Below, piece after piece: positions 1-6,332 of a stretch of 10,120 nt of DNA (the stretch's first letter is position 1; every line of letters begins with the position of its first letter). The notes under the pieces are model-generated. The model worked only from the letters and a program-made list of their open reading frames with translations. It was not told where the DNA came from and did not search any database. The position numbers were made by a program, and so were the translations under genes. This DNA comes from Fidelibacterota bacterium (GTDB lineage Bacteria > Bipolaricaulota > Bipolaricaulia > UBA7950 > UBA9294), in the NCBI GenBank assembly GCA_024278395.1, contig JAJRTG010000125.1:1-10120 (forward strand), written 5' to 3'.

Positions 1-163
1 GAACCACGCAGGGCTCGAGGTCCTCGGGATCTCCTGCGCCACCAACCTCGCCGCCGGGGTTAACCCGGACGCGACCCTGTCACACGCCGAGGTGATCGAG
101 ACCACGCGTCGGAAGGGAGCGGAGATGAAGAAACTCATCTACGCGGTCATCTCCCGCATGTGA
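1..163 (+). CDS. Purine nucleoside phosphorylase, C-terminal end (partial)
   Basis: Only the last 53 codons are present, in the frame whose first complete codon is at position 2, ending at TGA 161-163. The translation contains GLEVLGISCATNLAAG followed by LSHAEVIETTRR. This matches the C-terminal end of trimeric purine nucleoside phosphorylases (PunA/DeoD-type I family), where an ISC-x-TN-x-AAG strand is followed by a 'LSHEEV' helix. The enzyme cleaves purine nucleosides with phosphate to free base and ribose-1-phosphate in the cytoplasm (purine salvage). No T-rich terminator directly follows the stop. The next promoter begins 15 bases downstream, so the following gene appears to be a separate transcription unit. 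Identification rests on this short tail alone. Confidence 0.82.
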   Translation, partial: NHAGLEVLGISCATNLAAGVNPDATLSHAEVIETTRRKGAEMKKLIYAVISRM

Positions 164-178
164 TCAATCCCCCTTCTC

Positions 179-206
179 TTGCGCATTAGTTTTAGTCGGG
201 TATAAT
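179..206 (+). promoter_or_regulatory. Sigma70-like promoter of glutamate dehydrogenase gene
   Basis: A perfect -10 box TATAAT lies at 201-206, with a weaker -35 TTGCGC at 179-184 and a 16-bp spacer. The predicted transcription start is about 213, which is exactly the first base of the hairpin at 213-241, leaving a leader of about 56 nt before the ATG at 269. It is placed by consensus only. Confidence 0.65.
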
Positions 207-212
207 CTCGCC

Positions 213-241
213 GCCGTGTCGGGGGATGCCCCCGGCTCGGC
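213..241 (+). promoter_or_regulatory. 5'-terminal RNA hairpin in the glutamate dehydrogenase leader
   Basis: GCCG-t-GTCGGGGG (213-225) pairs with CCCCCGGC-t-CGGC (229-241) around a 3-nt ATG loop: 12 pairs with one U-U mismatch and one G-U pair. It starts at the predicted first nucleotide of the transcript and is followed by TTATGCTTAC rather than a U-run, so it does not look like an intrinsic terminator. A 5' stem of this kind is known to protect mRNAs from 5'-end-dependent decay; that role here is inference. Alternatively it could be a weak terminator for the upstream phosphorylase gene. Confidence 0.55.
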
Positions 242-268
242 TTATGCTTACATTCAGGAGGTCTAAAA

Positions 269-1525
269 ATGACCAACGGCCCAACGCTAAACCCATTTGA
301 GATCTCCCAACGCCAGCTCGACAAGGCGGCGGAGAAGCTCAGCCTCGACCCGCAGGTACACGCCCTCCTGCGCGAGCCGATGCGCACATTGCAGGTACAG
401 TTCCCCGTCAAGATGGACGACGGGACGACCAAGGTGTTCACCGGATTCCGCGTCCAGTACAACGACGCACGCGGCCCGACAAAGGGCGGGATCCGCTTCC
501 ACCCCGAGGAGACGATCGACACGGTCAAGGCGCTCGCCGCGTGGATGACCTGGAAGTGCGCCGTGGTCGACATCCCCTATGGCGGGGGTAAGGGCGGAGT
601 GATCTGCAACCCGAAGGAGCTGTCGACCAGCGAGCTCGAGCGGCTCGCCCGCGGGTACATCCGGGCGATCGGCCGGTTCATCGGCCCGGCCCGGGACATC
701 CCCGCGCCCGACGTCTACACCACCCCGCAGATCATGGCGTGGATGATGGACGAGTACTCCAAGCTCGTCGGGTACAACACTCCCGGTGTGATCACCGGAA
801 AGCCGATCCCGCTCGGCGGGTCCCTCGGCCGCGGTGACGCGACAGCCCGCGGTGCGGTGTACACCATCCTCGAGGCGGCGAAGGTGATCGGGCTCGACCT
901 CAAGAACGCGACGGTCGCCATCCAGGGCTACGGGAACGCCGGTTACTTCGCGGCGAAGCTGATGCGCGAGATCGCCGGTAGCAAGGTCGTCGCGGTGAGC
1001 GATTCACGCGGCGGCGCGTATTCTCCGGACGGGATCGATCCCGAGGCGGCGTTCGAGCAGAAGCGCTCGACCGGCTCCGTCGCCGGACTGGCCGGAACAA
1101 AACCGATCTCCAACGCGGAGCTCCTCGAGCTCGACGTCGACGTGCTGATCCCGGCGGCGATCGAGAACGTGATCACGGAGAAGAACGCGGAGAGCGTCAA
1201 GGCGAAGATCATCGCCGAGGCGGCTAACGGCCCGACCACCCCGGAGGCGGACGAGATCCTGTACCGCAACGGCAAGTATCTCATCCCCGACTTCCTGTGC
1301 AACGCCGGCGGGGTGACCGTCTCCTACTTCGAGTGGGTGCAGAACATCGGCGGCTACTACTGGAGCCTGGAGGAGGTGCACGAGCGGCTGCGCGCCAAGA
1401 TGACCAAGGCGTTCCACGACGTGCACGAGATGGCGCAGCAGAACGACGTGGACAACCGCACCGCCGCCTACATGGTCTCGGTGCAGCGGGTCGCCGAGGC
1501 GATGCGCCTGCGCGGTTGGGTCTAG
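269..1525 (+). CDS. gdhA: Glutamate dehydrogenase (NAD(P)-dependent, 418 aa)
   Basis: Cytoplasmic hexameric-type Glu/Leu/Phe/Val dehydrogenase, interconverting glutamate with 2-oxoglutarate plus ammonia. Visible landmarks are KGGIRFHP with Lys72, WMTWKCAV with Lys96, the active-site GGGKGG with Lys108, and Asp148 in APDVY. Their spacing (24, 12 and 40 residues) equals that of K89, K113, K125 and D165 in the well-studied Clostridium symbiosum enzyme, so the catalytic set is complete. The Rossmann loop is GYGNAG at 220-225, and an acidic residue (Asp245 in VSDSRGG) near the end of the second strand favours NAD over NADP, which is inference. The length is normal for the family. The start ATG has AGGAGG at 256-261, 7 bases upstream. 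The gene is monocistronic, with its own promoter and a terminator 10 bases after the TAG. It faces the glutamate-synthase-like gene convergently. Confidence 0.96.
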   Translation: MTNGPTLNPFEISQRQLDKAAEKLSLDPQVHALLREPMRTLQVQFPVKMDDGTTKVFTGFRVQYNDARGPTKGGIRFHPEETIDTVKALAAWMTWKCAVVDIPYGGGKGGVICNPKELSTSELERLARGYIRAIGRFIGPARDIPAPDVYTTPQIMAWMMDEYSKLVGYNTPGVITGKPIPLGGSLGRGDATARGAVYTILEAAKVIGLDLKNATVAIQGYGNAGYFAAKLMREIAGSKVVAVSDSRGGAYSPDGIDPEAAFEQKRSTGSVAGLAGTKPISNAELLELDVDVLIPAAIENVITEKNAESVKAKIIAEAANGPTTPEADEILYRNGKYLIPDFLCNAGGVTVSYFEWVQNIGGYYWSLEEVHERLRAKMTKAFHDVHEMAQQNDVDNRTAAYMVSVQRVAEAMRLRGWV

Positions 1526-1535
1526 ACCAATAGAA

Positions 1536-1580
1536 ACCGTGCGGGGCCCTGACTCCGCGATAAAGCGGGCCCCGCACGGT
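1536..1580. terminator. Bidirectional intrinsic terminator between convergent genes
   Basis: A perfect 14-bp inverted repeat: ACCGTGCGGGGCCC at 1536-1549 and GGGCCCCGCACGGT at 1567-1580, with a 17-nt loop. On the plus strand it is followed by CCTTTCTTT. On the minus strand it is followed by TTTCTATTGG, a poorer U-tract. It sits 10 bases after the gdhA stop and 7 bases from the stop of the minus-strand gene, so it probably ends both transcripts. Confidence 0.9.
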
Positions 1581-1587
1581 CCTTTCT

Positions 1588-3162
1588 TTACTCGGACAAT
1601 ATCCTCTCCACCTCTTCCCGATCCACCTCCATTATGTACGGAACCCCGGTCAAGGCCGCGACCTCCCTGATGAGGGCGGCGAGGTCGTCCCGATCCAGGT
1701 AACGCAGCGCGAACTTGCGCGCCCCGGCCATGAGTTGGCGCAACCCCTGGGCCAGCCTGGCGTAGTAGCTGTAGAGCCCGATCGCTCCGAGCGGGATCTC
1801 CTTGTACTCCTCCCCGAAGCGGGCCTTGAGGTCCTCGGCGAGGACGAACACCTCCTCCACCGTCTTCCCGTAGGTTGAGACGATCTTTCCCTGCCCCTTG
1901 GCCAGGATCTCCCCGATGGTGCCCCCCACCATGCACGCGGTGAGGGGGGCGCGCGCCTGGGCGACGGCCTTCACGTACGGCGCGCCCAGTGCGATCCCCT
2001 TGAAGACGTGGTCCTCCAGGGAGAATCCGCCGGCGATCGCCACCGGCGGGATGTACGCACCCCTCCGGGCGAGTCGATCGAGGTACTCGCGGAGCAGGAC
2101 CTCGATCTCCAGCGTGGGGATCCCCCATTCGTTCATCATCCGCCACGGGCTCATCCCGGTCCCTCCGCCCGCCCCGTCGACGGTGAGCAGATCAATTTTG
2201 GCGTCCGATGCGTACTTCACCGCGCGGGCGAGGTCGGCCGGGCGGTAGGCGCCGGTCTTCAGGGTCACGTACTTCGCCCCGGCGTCGCGCAGGGCCTGCA
2301 CCCGGGAGAGGAAGCTCTCCTTGTCCACCATCCCCAGCCGGGAATGGCGCTCGAACTCGCGGATCGCCCCCGCGCGGTAGGCGCGCTCGACGGTCTCGTC
2401 GAACGGGTCAGGCAGGACGACGTAGCCGCGGCTCTTGAGCTGGCGCGCCCTCTCGATCGTGGGGAGCTTGACCTCCCCCCCGATGTCCTTCGCCCCCTGC
2501 CCCCACTTGAGCTCGACCGCCCTCACCCCGAGCTTCTCGATCGCGTACTCCTGCACCCCGAGGCGGGTGTCCTCGACGTTCGCTTGAACGATGATCTCCC
2601 CGTACCCGTCCCGCTGCCACCGCTTGTACACCTGCACCCGGTGTTCGAGGTCGGGGGAGCGGACCACCCGCCCGTCCTCGATCACGGCGTCGGGATCCAT
2701 CCCGCACACGTTTTCCCCGATGGTAACGGGGATGCCACTGATTGCCGCTCCGATCGCGAGCGCATCCCAGTGCCTCTTGGCGATGTTCGTCGAGCCGAGC
2801 CCGGCGATCAGCCACGGGTAGCGCAACCTGATCGATCCGTCCGCACCCAAGCGCGTCTCCAGATCGACGTTCGGGAATAGAGCCACGTCGGAATCCGCCT
2901 CCAGGCCGATTGCACCGACCGCGGTCCCCATGATGTTGAGGAACGAGAAGTCATACGGATAGTCCTTCTGCGCAGCGGCGGTGACCTTCCCAAACGGCCG
3001 CGGATAGATCATCTCCGGACCGCGGTAGGCGGACATCCCCACCTCGCACAGTCCGGGACACCCCTCCTCACACGTGACGCACAGGCCGCTCATCGGGGAA
3101 TAGTCGGACAGCCTCCTACGCGTCTCCGTCGCCCCACTGGCGTTCGGTCTTGACAGGGTCAT
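1588..3162 (-). CDS. FMN-binding glutamate synthase-like protein (short, archaeal-type GltB, 524 aa)
   Basis: Matches the synthase (FMN/TIM-barrel) domain of glutamate synthase without the N-terminal glutamine amidotransferase domain. Landmarks are KWGQGAKDIGGE at 219-230 (the K-x-x-QGAK-x-x-GG segment), VDGAGGGTGMSP at 328-339 (equivalent of SGHDGGTGASP, flavin site), and AIAGGF at 375-380 and LGAPYVK at 392-398 (phosphate-binding end of the barrel). The N-terminus carries a four-cysteine cluster C28-x2-C31-x3-C35-x3-C39, probably an iron-sulfur or metal site. The usual CHLNTCPVG cluster is reduced to a single Cys410 in TACMVGG. Such short forms are thought to make glutamate from 2-oxoglutarate with ammonia from a partner and reduced ferredoxin; substrate and donor are not proven here. 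The start ATG (3162) is preceded by AGGAGG (complement of 3169-3174). Confidence 0.88.
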   Translation of the reverse strand: MTLSRPNASGATETRRRLSDYSPMSGLCVTCEEGCPGLCEVGMSAYRGPEMIYPRPFGKVTAAAQKDYPYDFSFLNIMGTAVGAIGLEADSDVALFPNVDLETRLGADGSIRLRYPWLIAGLGSTNIAKRHWDALAIGAAISGIPVTIGENVCGMDPDAVIEDGRVVRSPDLEHRVQVYKRWQRDGYGEIIVQANVEDTRLGVQEYAIEKLGVRAVELKWGQGAKDIGGEVKLPTIERARQLKSRGYVVLPDPFDETVERAYRAGAIREFERHSRLGMVDKESFLSRVQALRDAGAKYVTLKTGAYRPADLARAVKYASDAKIDLLTVDGAGGGTGMSPWRMMNEWGIPTLEIEVLLREYLDRLARRGAYIPPVAIAGGFSLEDHVFKGIALGAPYVKAVAQARAPLTACMVGGTIGEILAKGQGKIVSTYGKTVEEVFVLAEDLKARFGEEYKEIPLGAIGLYSYYARLAQGLRQLMAGARKFALRYLDRDDLAALIREVAALTGVPYIMEVDREEVERILSE

Positions 3163-3183
3163 GCGTTACCTCCTCTCTTTTTT

Positions 3184-3197
3184 GGGTATCTCTACCC
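3184..3197. repeat. Small inverted repeat in the leader of the glutamate-synthase-like gene
   Basis: GGGTA-tctc-TACCC, a perfect 5-bp palindrome, lies 21-35 bases upstream of the minus-strand ATG and just upstream of its Shine-Dalgarno site. It could be a small leader hairpin or an operator. No convincing minus-strand promoter could be placed next to it; the best -10-like hexamer, TAGAGA, lies inside the repeat with a poor -35. Confidence 0.3.
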
Positions 3198-3233
3198 ATG
3201 TTGCACCTCAGTCTAGGCGGAAGAACTCAACCG

Positions 3234-3266
3234 GGCAAATCCCGACCCCCGAGGTTCGGGTTTGCC
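3234..3266. repeat. Inverted repeat overlapping the -35 of the ACT-protein promoter
   Basis: GGCAAATCCCGA (3234-3245) is the reverse complement of TCGGGTTTGCC (3256-3266) apart from one extra T, giving 11 paired bases around a 10-nt spacer. It covers nearly all of the -35 hexamer (3262-3267) and lies in the 146-bp divergent intergenic region. It looks like an operator or a control hairpin rather than a terminator, as neither side has a T-run. Confidence 0.45.
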
Positions 3267-3291
3267 AAGAAAGACCGATCTGTGCTAGGAT
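3262..3291 (+). promoter_or_regulatory. Extended -10 promoter of the ACT-protein operon
   Basis: The -35 is TTGCCA (3262-3267), followed by an 18-bp spacer and the extended -10 TGC-TAGGAT (3283-3291). The predicted start is about 3298, which places the Shine-Dalgarno sequence practically at the transcript's 5' end and leaves a leader of only about 11 nt before the ATG at 3309. Confidence 0.6.
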
Positions 3292-3308
3292 GAAGTGAGG
3301 TGATCAGG

Positions 3309-3644
3309 ATGAAGAAGTTCGTCTGTCCGATGTGCAGCGAGGTGACGATCTCGGCCTATGAGAAGATAACCTGCCCGGTCTGCGGTATGGATATGGCGAG
3401 GATCACGGACAGCCTCAGCGTGCGGCTTCCGGATCGCCCCGGAGCGCTCGCCGATTTCACCCAGAAGATCGCCGAGAAGGGGATAAACATAGAATCGTTG
3501 CGCGTTCTCGGAAAGGAGAACGGAGAGGTCCTCCTAATCTTCTCCGTGGATCGGAAGGATGAGGCCCTCACCATCCCCGGAGTGAGTTGGGCCGATGAGG
3601 TCTCCATCCCATTCCGACGCTCTCCGGAAACCGTTCAAGAGTAA
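3309..3644 (+). CDS. Zinc-ribbon/ACT-domain small protein (111 aa)
   Basis: Two parts are visible. Residues 1-30 form a short metal-binding knuckle, C6-x2-C9 ... C22-x2-C25 in FVCPMC and CPVCGMDM. This resembles the CPMH...CPxCGM(D) ribbon found near the N-termini of heavy-metal handling proteins. Residues about 36-88 form an ACT domain (LSVRLPDRPGALADFTQKIAEKGINIESLRV), the fold that binds amino acids and regulates their metabolism. The combination suggests a small regulator or sensor; no catalytic domain is present. The ATG at 3309 is chosen because GAGGTGATC (3297-3305), complementary to the 16S rRNA 3' end, is well placed for it. An in-frame GTG at 3300 overlaps that site and would add three residues. 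It lies 30 bases upstream of the next small gene, probably in one operon. Confidence 0.85.
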   Translation: MKKFVCPMCSEVTISAYEKITCPVCGMDMARITDSLSVRLPDRPGALADFTQKIAEKGINIESLRVLGKENGEVLLIFSVDRKDEALTIPGVSWADEVSIPFRRSPETVQE

Positions 3645-3674
3645 CCGCCTTCTCGAAACGGAAAGGAGGTGAGT

Positions 3675-3827
3675 ATGGCCTACATCTCCAAGAAGGACCT
3701 GATCGACAAGGTCCGCCCGCTCGCCGAGGAACTCTCCCGGCTGCGGGACGAGCTTGACTCCCTCCTCGATCGGATCGCCGACATCTCCGACAAGCTCGAG
3801 GAGGCCCTCGACGAGGCGGAGGACTGA
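3675..3827 (+). CDS. 50-residue coiled-coil protein (hypothetical)
   Basis: A short gene of unknown function, missed by length-filtered gene calls. Its ribosome site is near-perfect (AAAGGAGGTGAG, 3662-3673), immediately before ATG 3675, and it ends at TGA 3825-3827. The product starts MAYISKKDLIDKV and continues as one acidic, highly charged helix with Leu/Ile at a/d-like spacing (LAEELSRLRDELDSLLDRI), so a coiled coil or helical hairpin is likely. There is no signal peptide or membrane segment. It follows the zinc-ribbon/ACT gene by 30 bases with no terminator between them, and a terminator hairpin overlaps its stop, so it is probably the last gene of a two-gene operon and a candidate partner of the ACT protein. 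Codon use matches that of neighbouring genes. Confidence 0.75.
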   Translation: MAYISKKDLIDKVRPLAEELSRLRDELDSLLDRIADISDKLEEALDEAED

Positions 3828-3843
3828 CCCTCCGCCTCCCTTT
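3813..3843 (+). terminator. Intrinsic terminator overlapping the stop of the coiled-coil gene
   Basis: A perfect 10-bp stem: GAGGCGGAGG (3813-3822) and CCTCCGCCTC (3829-3838), with a 6-nt loop ACTGAC holding most of the stop codon, followed by CCTTTC. The T-tract is short, so efficiency is uncertain. Confidence 0.65.
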
Positions 3844-3868
3844 CATCGACGAGTCGTGTAACCCGGTT

Positions 3869-3898
3869 TTGCCCGGCATTCCATTGTCCGGATAAGAT
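3869..3898 (+). promoter_or_regulatory. Possible promoter of the degraded membrane-protein gene
   Basis: TTGCCC (3869-3874), an 18-bp spacer, then TAAGAT (3893-3898). It sits 43 bases upstream of an ATG that has a strong Shine-Dalgarno site. Support is by consensus only. Confidence 0.4.
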
Positions 3899-3940
3899 CC
3901 TCCCGAGTGGGGGATTCACCGTGGTTGGGAGGTGGAACCG

Positions 3941-4281
3941 ATGTCCGAGACCGCTCCACGCGGGTCCCGCAGCTTCCCCCTCGTCGGTTCCGGGCTGACT
4001 GGGTTCGCCCTCGGGGTGTGGGCCTACCAACAGGGTCGGTCACCCAGTGCGGGATGGTGTAGGTACTATTCACTCTGCTCGTGTTAAGCTTCTCCTCGAC
4101 GGCGTACTCGGGACCCTCCTTTCCGTGGAGGGAGTCGGATTCCTGGCCGGCAGCCTGGCGATGAGCGCATGGGGCGGCCCGAGAAAACGAATATATCGGC
4201 CTCTTGTACATCACCCTGGGGATCCTCGTGCTGTTGACAACATCGGTCGGGATCCTGTACCCGCGGCTGCGCCGGGTATAG
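3941..4281 (+). pseudogene. Frameshifted remnant of a small membrane protein
   Basis: An ATG at 3941 has a strong ribosome site (GGGAGGTGG, 3927-3935) and opens with a hydrophobic stretch (FPLVGSGLTGFALGVWAY), but the frame closes at TAA 4085-4087 after 48 codons. Protein-like sequence continues in the next frame (about 4083-4181: LLLDGVLGTLLSVEGVGFLAGSLAMSAWGGP). It then moves by +1 near the A-run at 4184-4187 into ENEYIGLLYITLGILVLLTT followed by SVGILYPRLRRV and TAG 4279-4281. A short hydrophobic piece (VLFTLLVLSF, from 4063) in that third frame may mark a further shift. Joined together, the pieces give roughly 110 residues with three or four membrane helices and a basic C-terminal end, the look of a small integral membrane protein. 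No family is recognised. Indels in the assembly would give the same picture. Confidence 0.6.
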
Positions 4282-4435
4282 ATGAAACTGCCCGATGCTA
4301 TATGAGACGAAAATCCGAGTATGACCACGGAACGACAAAACAGCCCGTTACATCCAGATGAATTGCCATGCTCGTTCGACTAGCCAACAGCGTACTATTT
4401 CCTTAAAATGCAATTAATGAAGGAGGCCTTTCAAT

Positions 4436-6220
4436 ATGAACATCGGCGGTTACGCGGGAAGAGTCGGTTGGATAGATCTGACGAGCGGGAAGGTCGAATA
4501 TCGGGTTCCGGGTGAGGAGGAGCTCCGCAAGTACCTCGGTGGACGCGGGCTGGGGGTCAAGTACCTGTTCGACGCCGGGACTGATGTAGACCCGCTCGGA
4601 GAGAAGGCTCTCGCCGCTCTCTTCGTCGGCCCACTCACCGGGACAGACGCTCCGATGAGCGGACGGATCGCATCGATCGTCAAGTCGCCCCTCACCGGGA
4701 CGATCTCCGACTCCCATGCCGGCGGGACGACCGGCGCCACGATGAAGTGGGCCGGGTTCGACGGGCTCGTATTTCGGGGAAAGGCGGATCATCCAGTGTA
4801 CGCCGTGGTCAGGGACGGTGAAGTGAAGCTGGTGGACGCAACCGAGCTGTGGGGCAGTGACACGGCAGAGACGACCGCGTTGCTTAAGAGCCGTTACGGG
4901 GACAAAGCGAACGTGATCTGCATCGGCCCTGCAGGCGAACGGCTCGTCCGGTTCGCCTGTTTGATCGACGAGCGCGGCCGGGCGAACGGCCGCGGCGGAC
5001 ACGGGGCGGTATGGGGGGCGAAGAACCTGAAGGCGGTCGTCCTGATCGGCAATCGGAGCGCAGCCCCGAAACCGGCGAACGAGCCGACCTTTACCGCGGC
5101 GAAAGAGCGCTGTTTTAAGTTGATCGAGGAGAACAGCGTGACCGGCGATGCTCTTCCCAAGTACGGGACCGACGTCCTGGTGAACATCATAAACGAGGTT
5201 GGGGGGCTTCCCACCCGCAACGCACAGATTACTTATCATGAAGGGGCGGACGCGATCGGCGGGGAGCGGATGGCCGATACGATCCTCGTCCGGCGGGGAA
5301 CCTGCGTCAACTGCCCGGTTGGGTGCAAGCGGTACACCGAGGTCGAGGGGCGCTACGAGGGCGAGGGGCCGGAATACGAGACCTGCTTCTCTCTCGGCTC
5401 GATGTGCGGCAACTTCGACCTCGCCGCGGTCGGCTACATGAACCATCTGTGCAACCTGTACGGGATGGACACGATCTCCCTCGGCGACACCATCGCAATC
5501 GCCATGGAGGCGACGCAGCGCGGCCTGATAAACGACGGAGTCGAATTCGGGGACACCGAGAGGATGATCGAGCTGATCCATCAGATCGTCTCCCAGGAGG
5601 GAATCGGGGAGGTCCTTGGGCTCGGCGAGACCGGAGCGGCGAACGCGTTCGGCGACCCCGATCTCGCGATGGCGGTGAAAGGGATGGGGATGCCGGCGTA
5701 CGACCCACGGGCGATAAAGGGGATCGGCCTGAATTACGCAACCTCGAACCGAGGTGCGTGCCACGTACGCGGTTACACCATCGCAAGCGAGATCCTGGGA
5801 ATCCCGGAGCAGACCGACCGCCTCGCCTACCAGGGGAAGGCCGAACTCGTCATCGCCTTTCAGGATCTGACCGCGGCGATCGATTCGCTTGACTGTTGTC
5901 TGTTTTCAAGCTTCGCGTTGGGGGCCGAGGAATACGCCGAGCTGCTGGCCGGGATGACCGGCTGGAAGATCGACGAAGACGAGCTCACGCGGATCGGGGA
6001 GCGGATATACAACCTGGAACGACACTACAACAATCTCCTCGGGTTCGCCGGTAGGGACGACACCCTTCCAAATCGTCTCTTGCACGAGCCGATCCCGGAC
6101 GGCCCGTCCAAGGGCGAGGTGTGCGCCCTCGATCGGATGCTCCCCGAGTACTACCGCCGGCGCGGCTGGGAGAACGGGATCGTGCCGGAGGAGAAGCTGC
6201 GGGAGCTGGAGATCGGATAG
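4436..6220 (+). CDS. Tungsten-dependent aldehyde:ferredoxin oxidoreductase (594 aa)
   Basis: Oxidises aldehydes to carboxylic acids and passes electrons to ferredoxin; cytoplasmic and oxygen-sensitive, with a tungsto-bispterin and a 4Fe-4S cluster. Length and motifs agree with the AOR family. N-terminal features are GGRGLGVKYLFD (35-46), SDSHAGGTTGATMKWAGFDG (91-110) and GPAGERLVRFA (165-175). The cluster ligands are C290-x2-C293-x3-C297 in RRGTCVNCPVGCKR. GPEYET (311-316) is the conserved acidic segment. The fourth ligand Cys488 is in DSLDCC (483-488), spaced like D489...C494 of the Pyrococcus furiosus enzyme, though with Asp-Cys where that has Gly-Leu. AGGAGG (4421-4426) precedes the ATG by 9 bases. 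The 154 bases before it hold only a weak promoter candidate (TAGCCA 4381, TAAAAT 4404). No MoaD/ThiS-like pterin gene is adjacent. The aldehyde substrate cannot be read from sequence. Confidence 0.95.
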   Translation: MNIGGYAGRVGWIDLTSGKVEYRVPGEEELRKYLGGRGLGVKYLFDAGTDVDPLGEKALAALFVGPLTGTDAPMSGRIASIVKSPLTGTISDSHAGGTTGATMKWAGFDGLVFRGKADHPVYAVVRDGEVKLVDATELWGSDTAETTALLKSRYGDKANVICIGPAGERLVRFACLIDERGRANGRGGHGAVWGAKNLKAVVLIGNRSAAPKPANEPTFTAAKERCFKLIEENSVTGDALPKYGTDVLVNIINEVGGLPTRNAQITYHEGADAIGGERMADTILVRRGTCVNCPVGCKRYTEVEGRYEGEGPEYETCFSLGSMCGNFDLAAVGYMNHLCNLYGMDTISLGDTIAIAMEATQRGLINDGVEFGDTERMIELIHQIVSQEGIGEVLGLGETGAANAFGDPDLAMAVKGMGMPAYDPRAIKGIGLNYATSNRGACHVRGYTIASEILGIPEQTDRLAYQGKAELVIAFQDLTAAIDSLDCCLFSSFALGAEEYAELLAGMTGWKIDEDELTRIGERIYNLERHYNNLLGFAGRDDTLPNRLLHEPIPDGPSKGEVCALDRMLPEYYRRRGWENGIVPEEKLRELEIG

Positions 6221-6297
6221 GAAAAACTCGAGCTTGTGAAAAGCCGGGCCTCGCAGCGGCATCTCGCGGTATCATGGTCCGAGCTACAACCGCTGTT

Positions 6298-6325
6298 TGC
6301 AGTCCGGCGCGGTCTCCGGTAGCTT
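6298..6325 (+). promoter_or_regulatory. Candidate promoter giving a leaderless glycosyltransferase mRNA
   Basis: TTGCAG (6298-6303), a 16-bp spacer, then TAGCTT (6320-6325). A start 7-8 bases downstream of the -10 falls at 6332-6333, on the ATG itself. No Shine-Dalgarno sequence precedes that ATG, which agrees with leaderless initiation. Both hexamers are imperfect. Confidence 0.35.
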
Positions 6326-6332
6326 TCACTTT

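Noticed and set aside
1004..2146. 380-codon open frame on the minus strand across the end of glutamate dehydrogenase
   Set aside because: It overlaps two well-supported genes and the terminator between them, has Arg/Gly/Pro-rich composition typical of an opposite-strand GC-rich shadow, and has no recognised motif.
2008..2880. 290-codon plus-strand frame opposite the glutamate-synthase-like gene
   Set aside because: Same reasoning: the minus-strand protein has clear family motifs, while this one is Arg/Pro/Val-rich without recognised domains.
4182..4190. Programmed -1 ribosomal frameshift at GAGAAAACGA
   Set aside because: The required change is +1, not -1, the heptamer is not a standard slippery site, and at least one other shift upstream is also needed.
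3843..4328. 161-codon minus-strand frame covering the degraded membrane-protein region
   Set aside because: The plus strand has a promoter-like sequence, a strong ribosome site and hydrophobic membrane segments. The minus frame has no recognised domain.
4321..4383. 20-codon frame upstream of AOR (MTTERQNS...) as a second leader peptide
   Set aside because: No ribosome site, no run of one amino acid, and no terminator between it and AOR.
4403..5764. 453-codon minus-strand frame antisense to AOR
   Set aside because: A shadow of the strongly conserved AOR frame; no motif was recognised in it.
6297..6332. TTG start giving a 12-residue longer glycosyltransferase
   Set aside because: No ribosome site and no family-like sequence; the Rossmann strand begins at ATG 6333.
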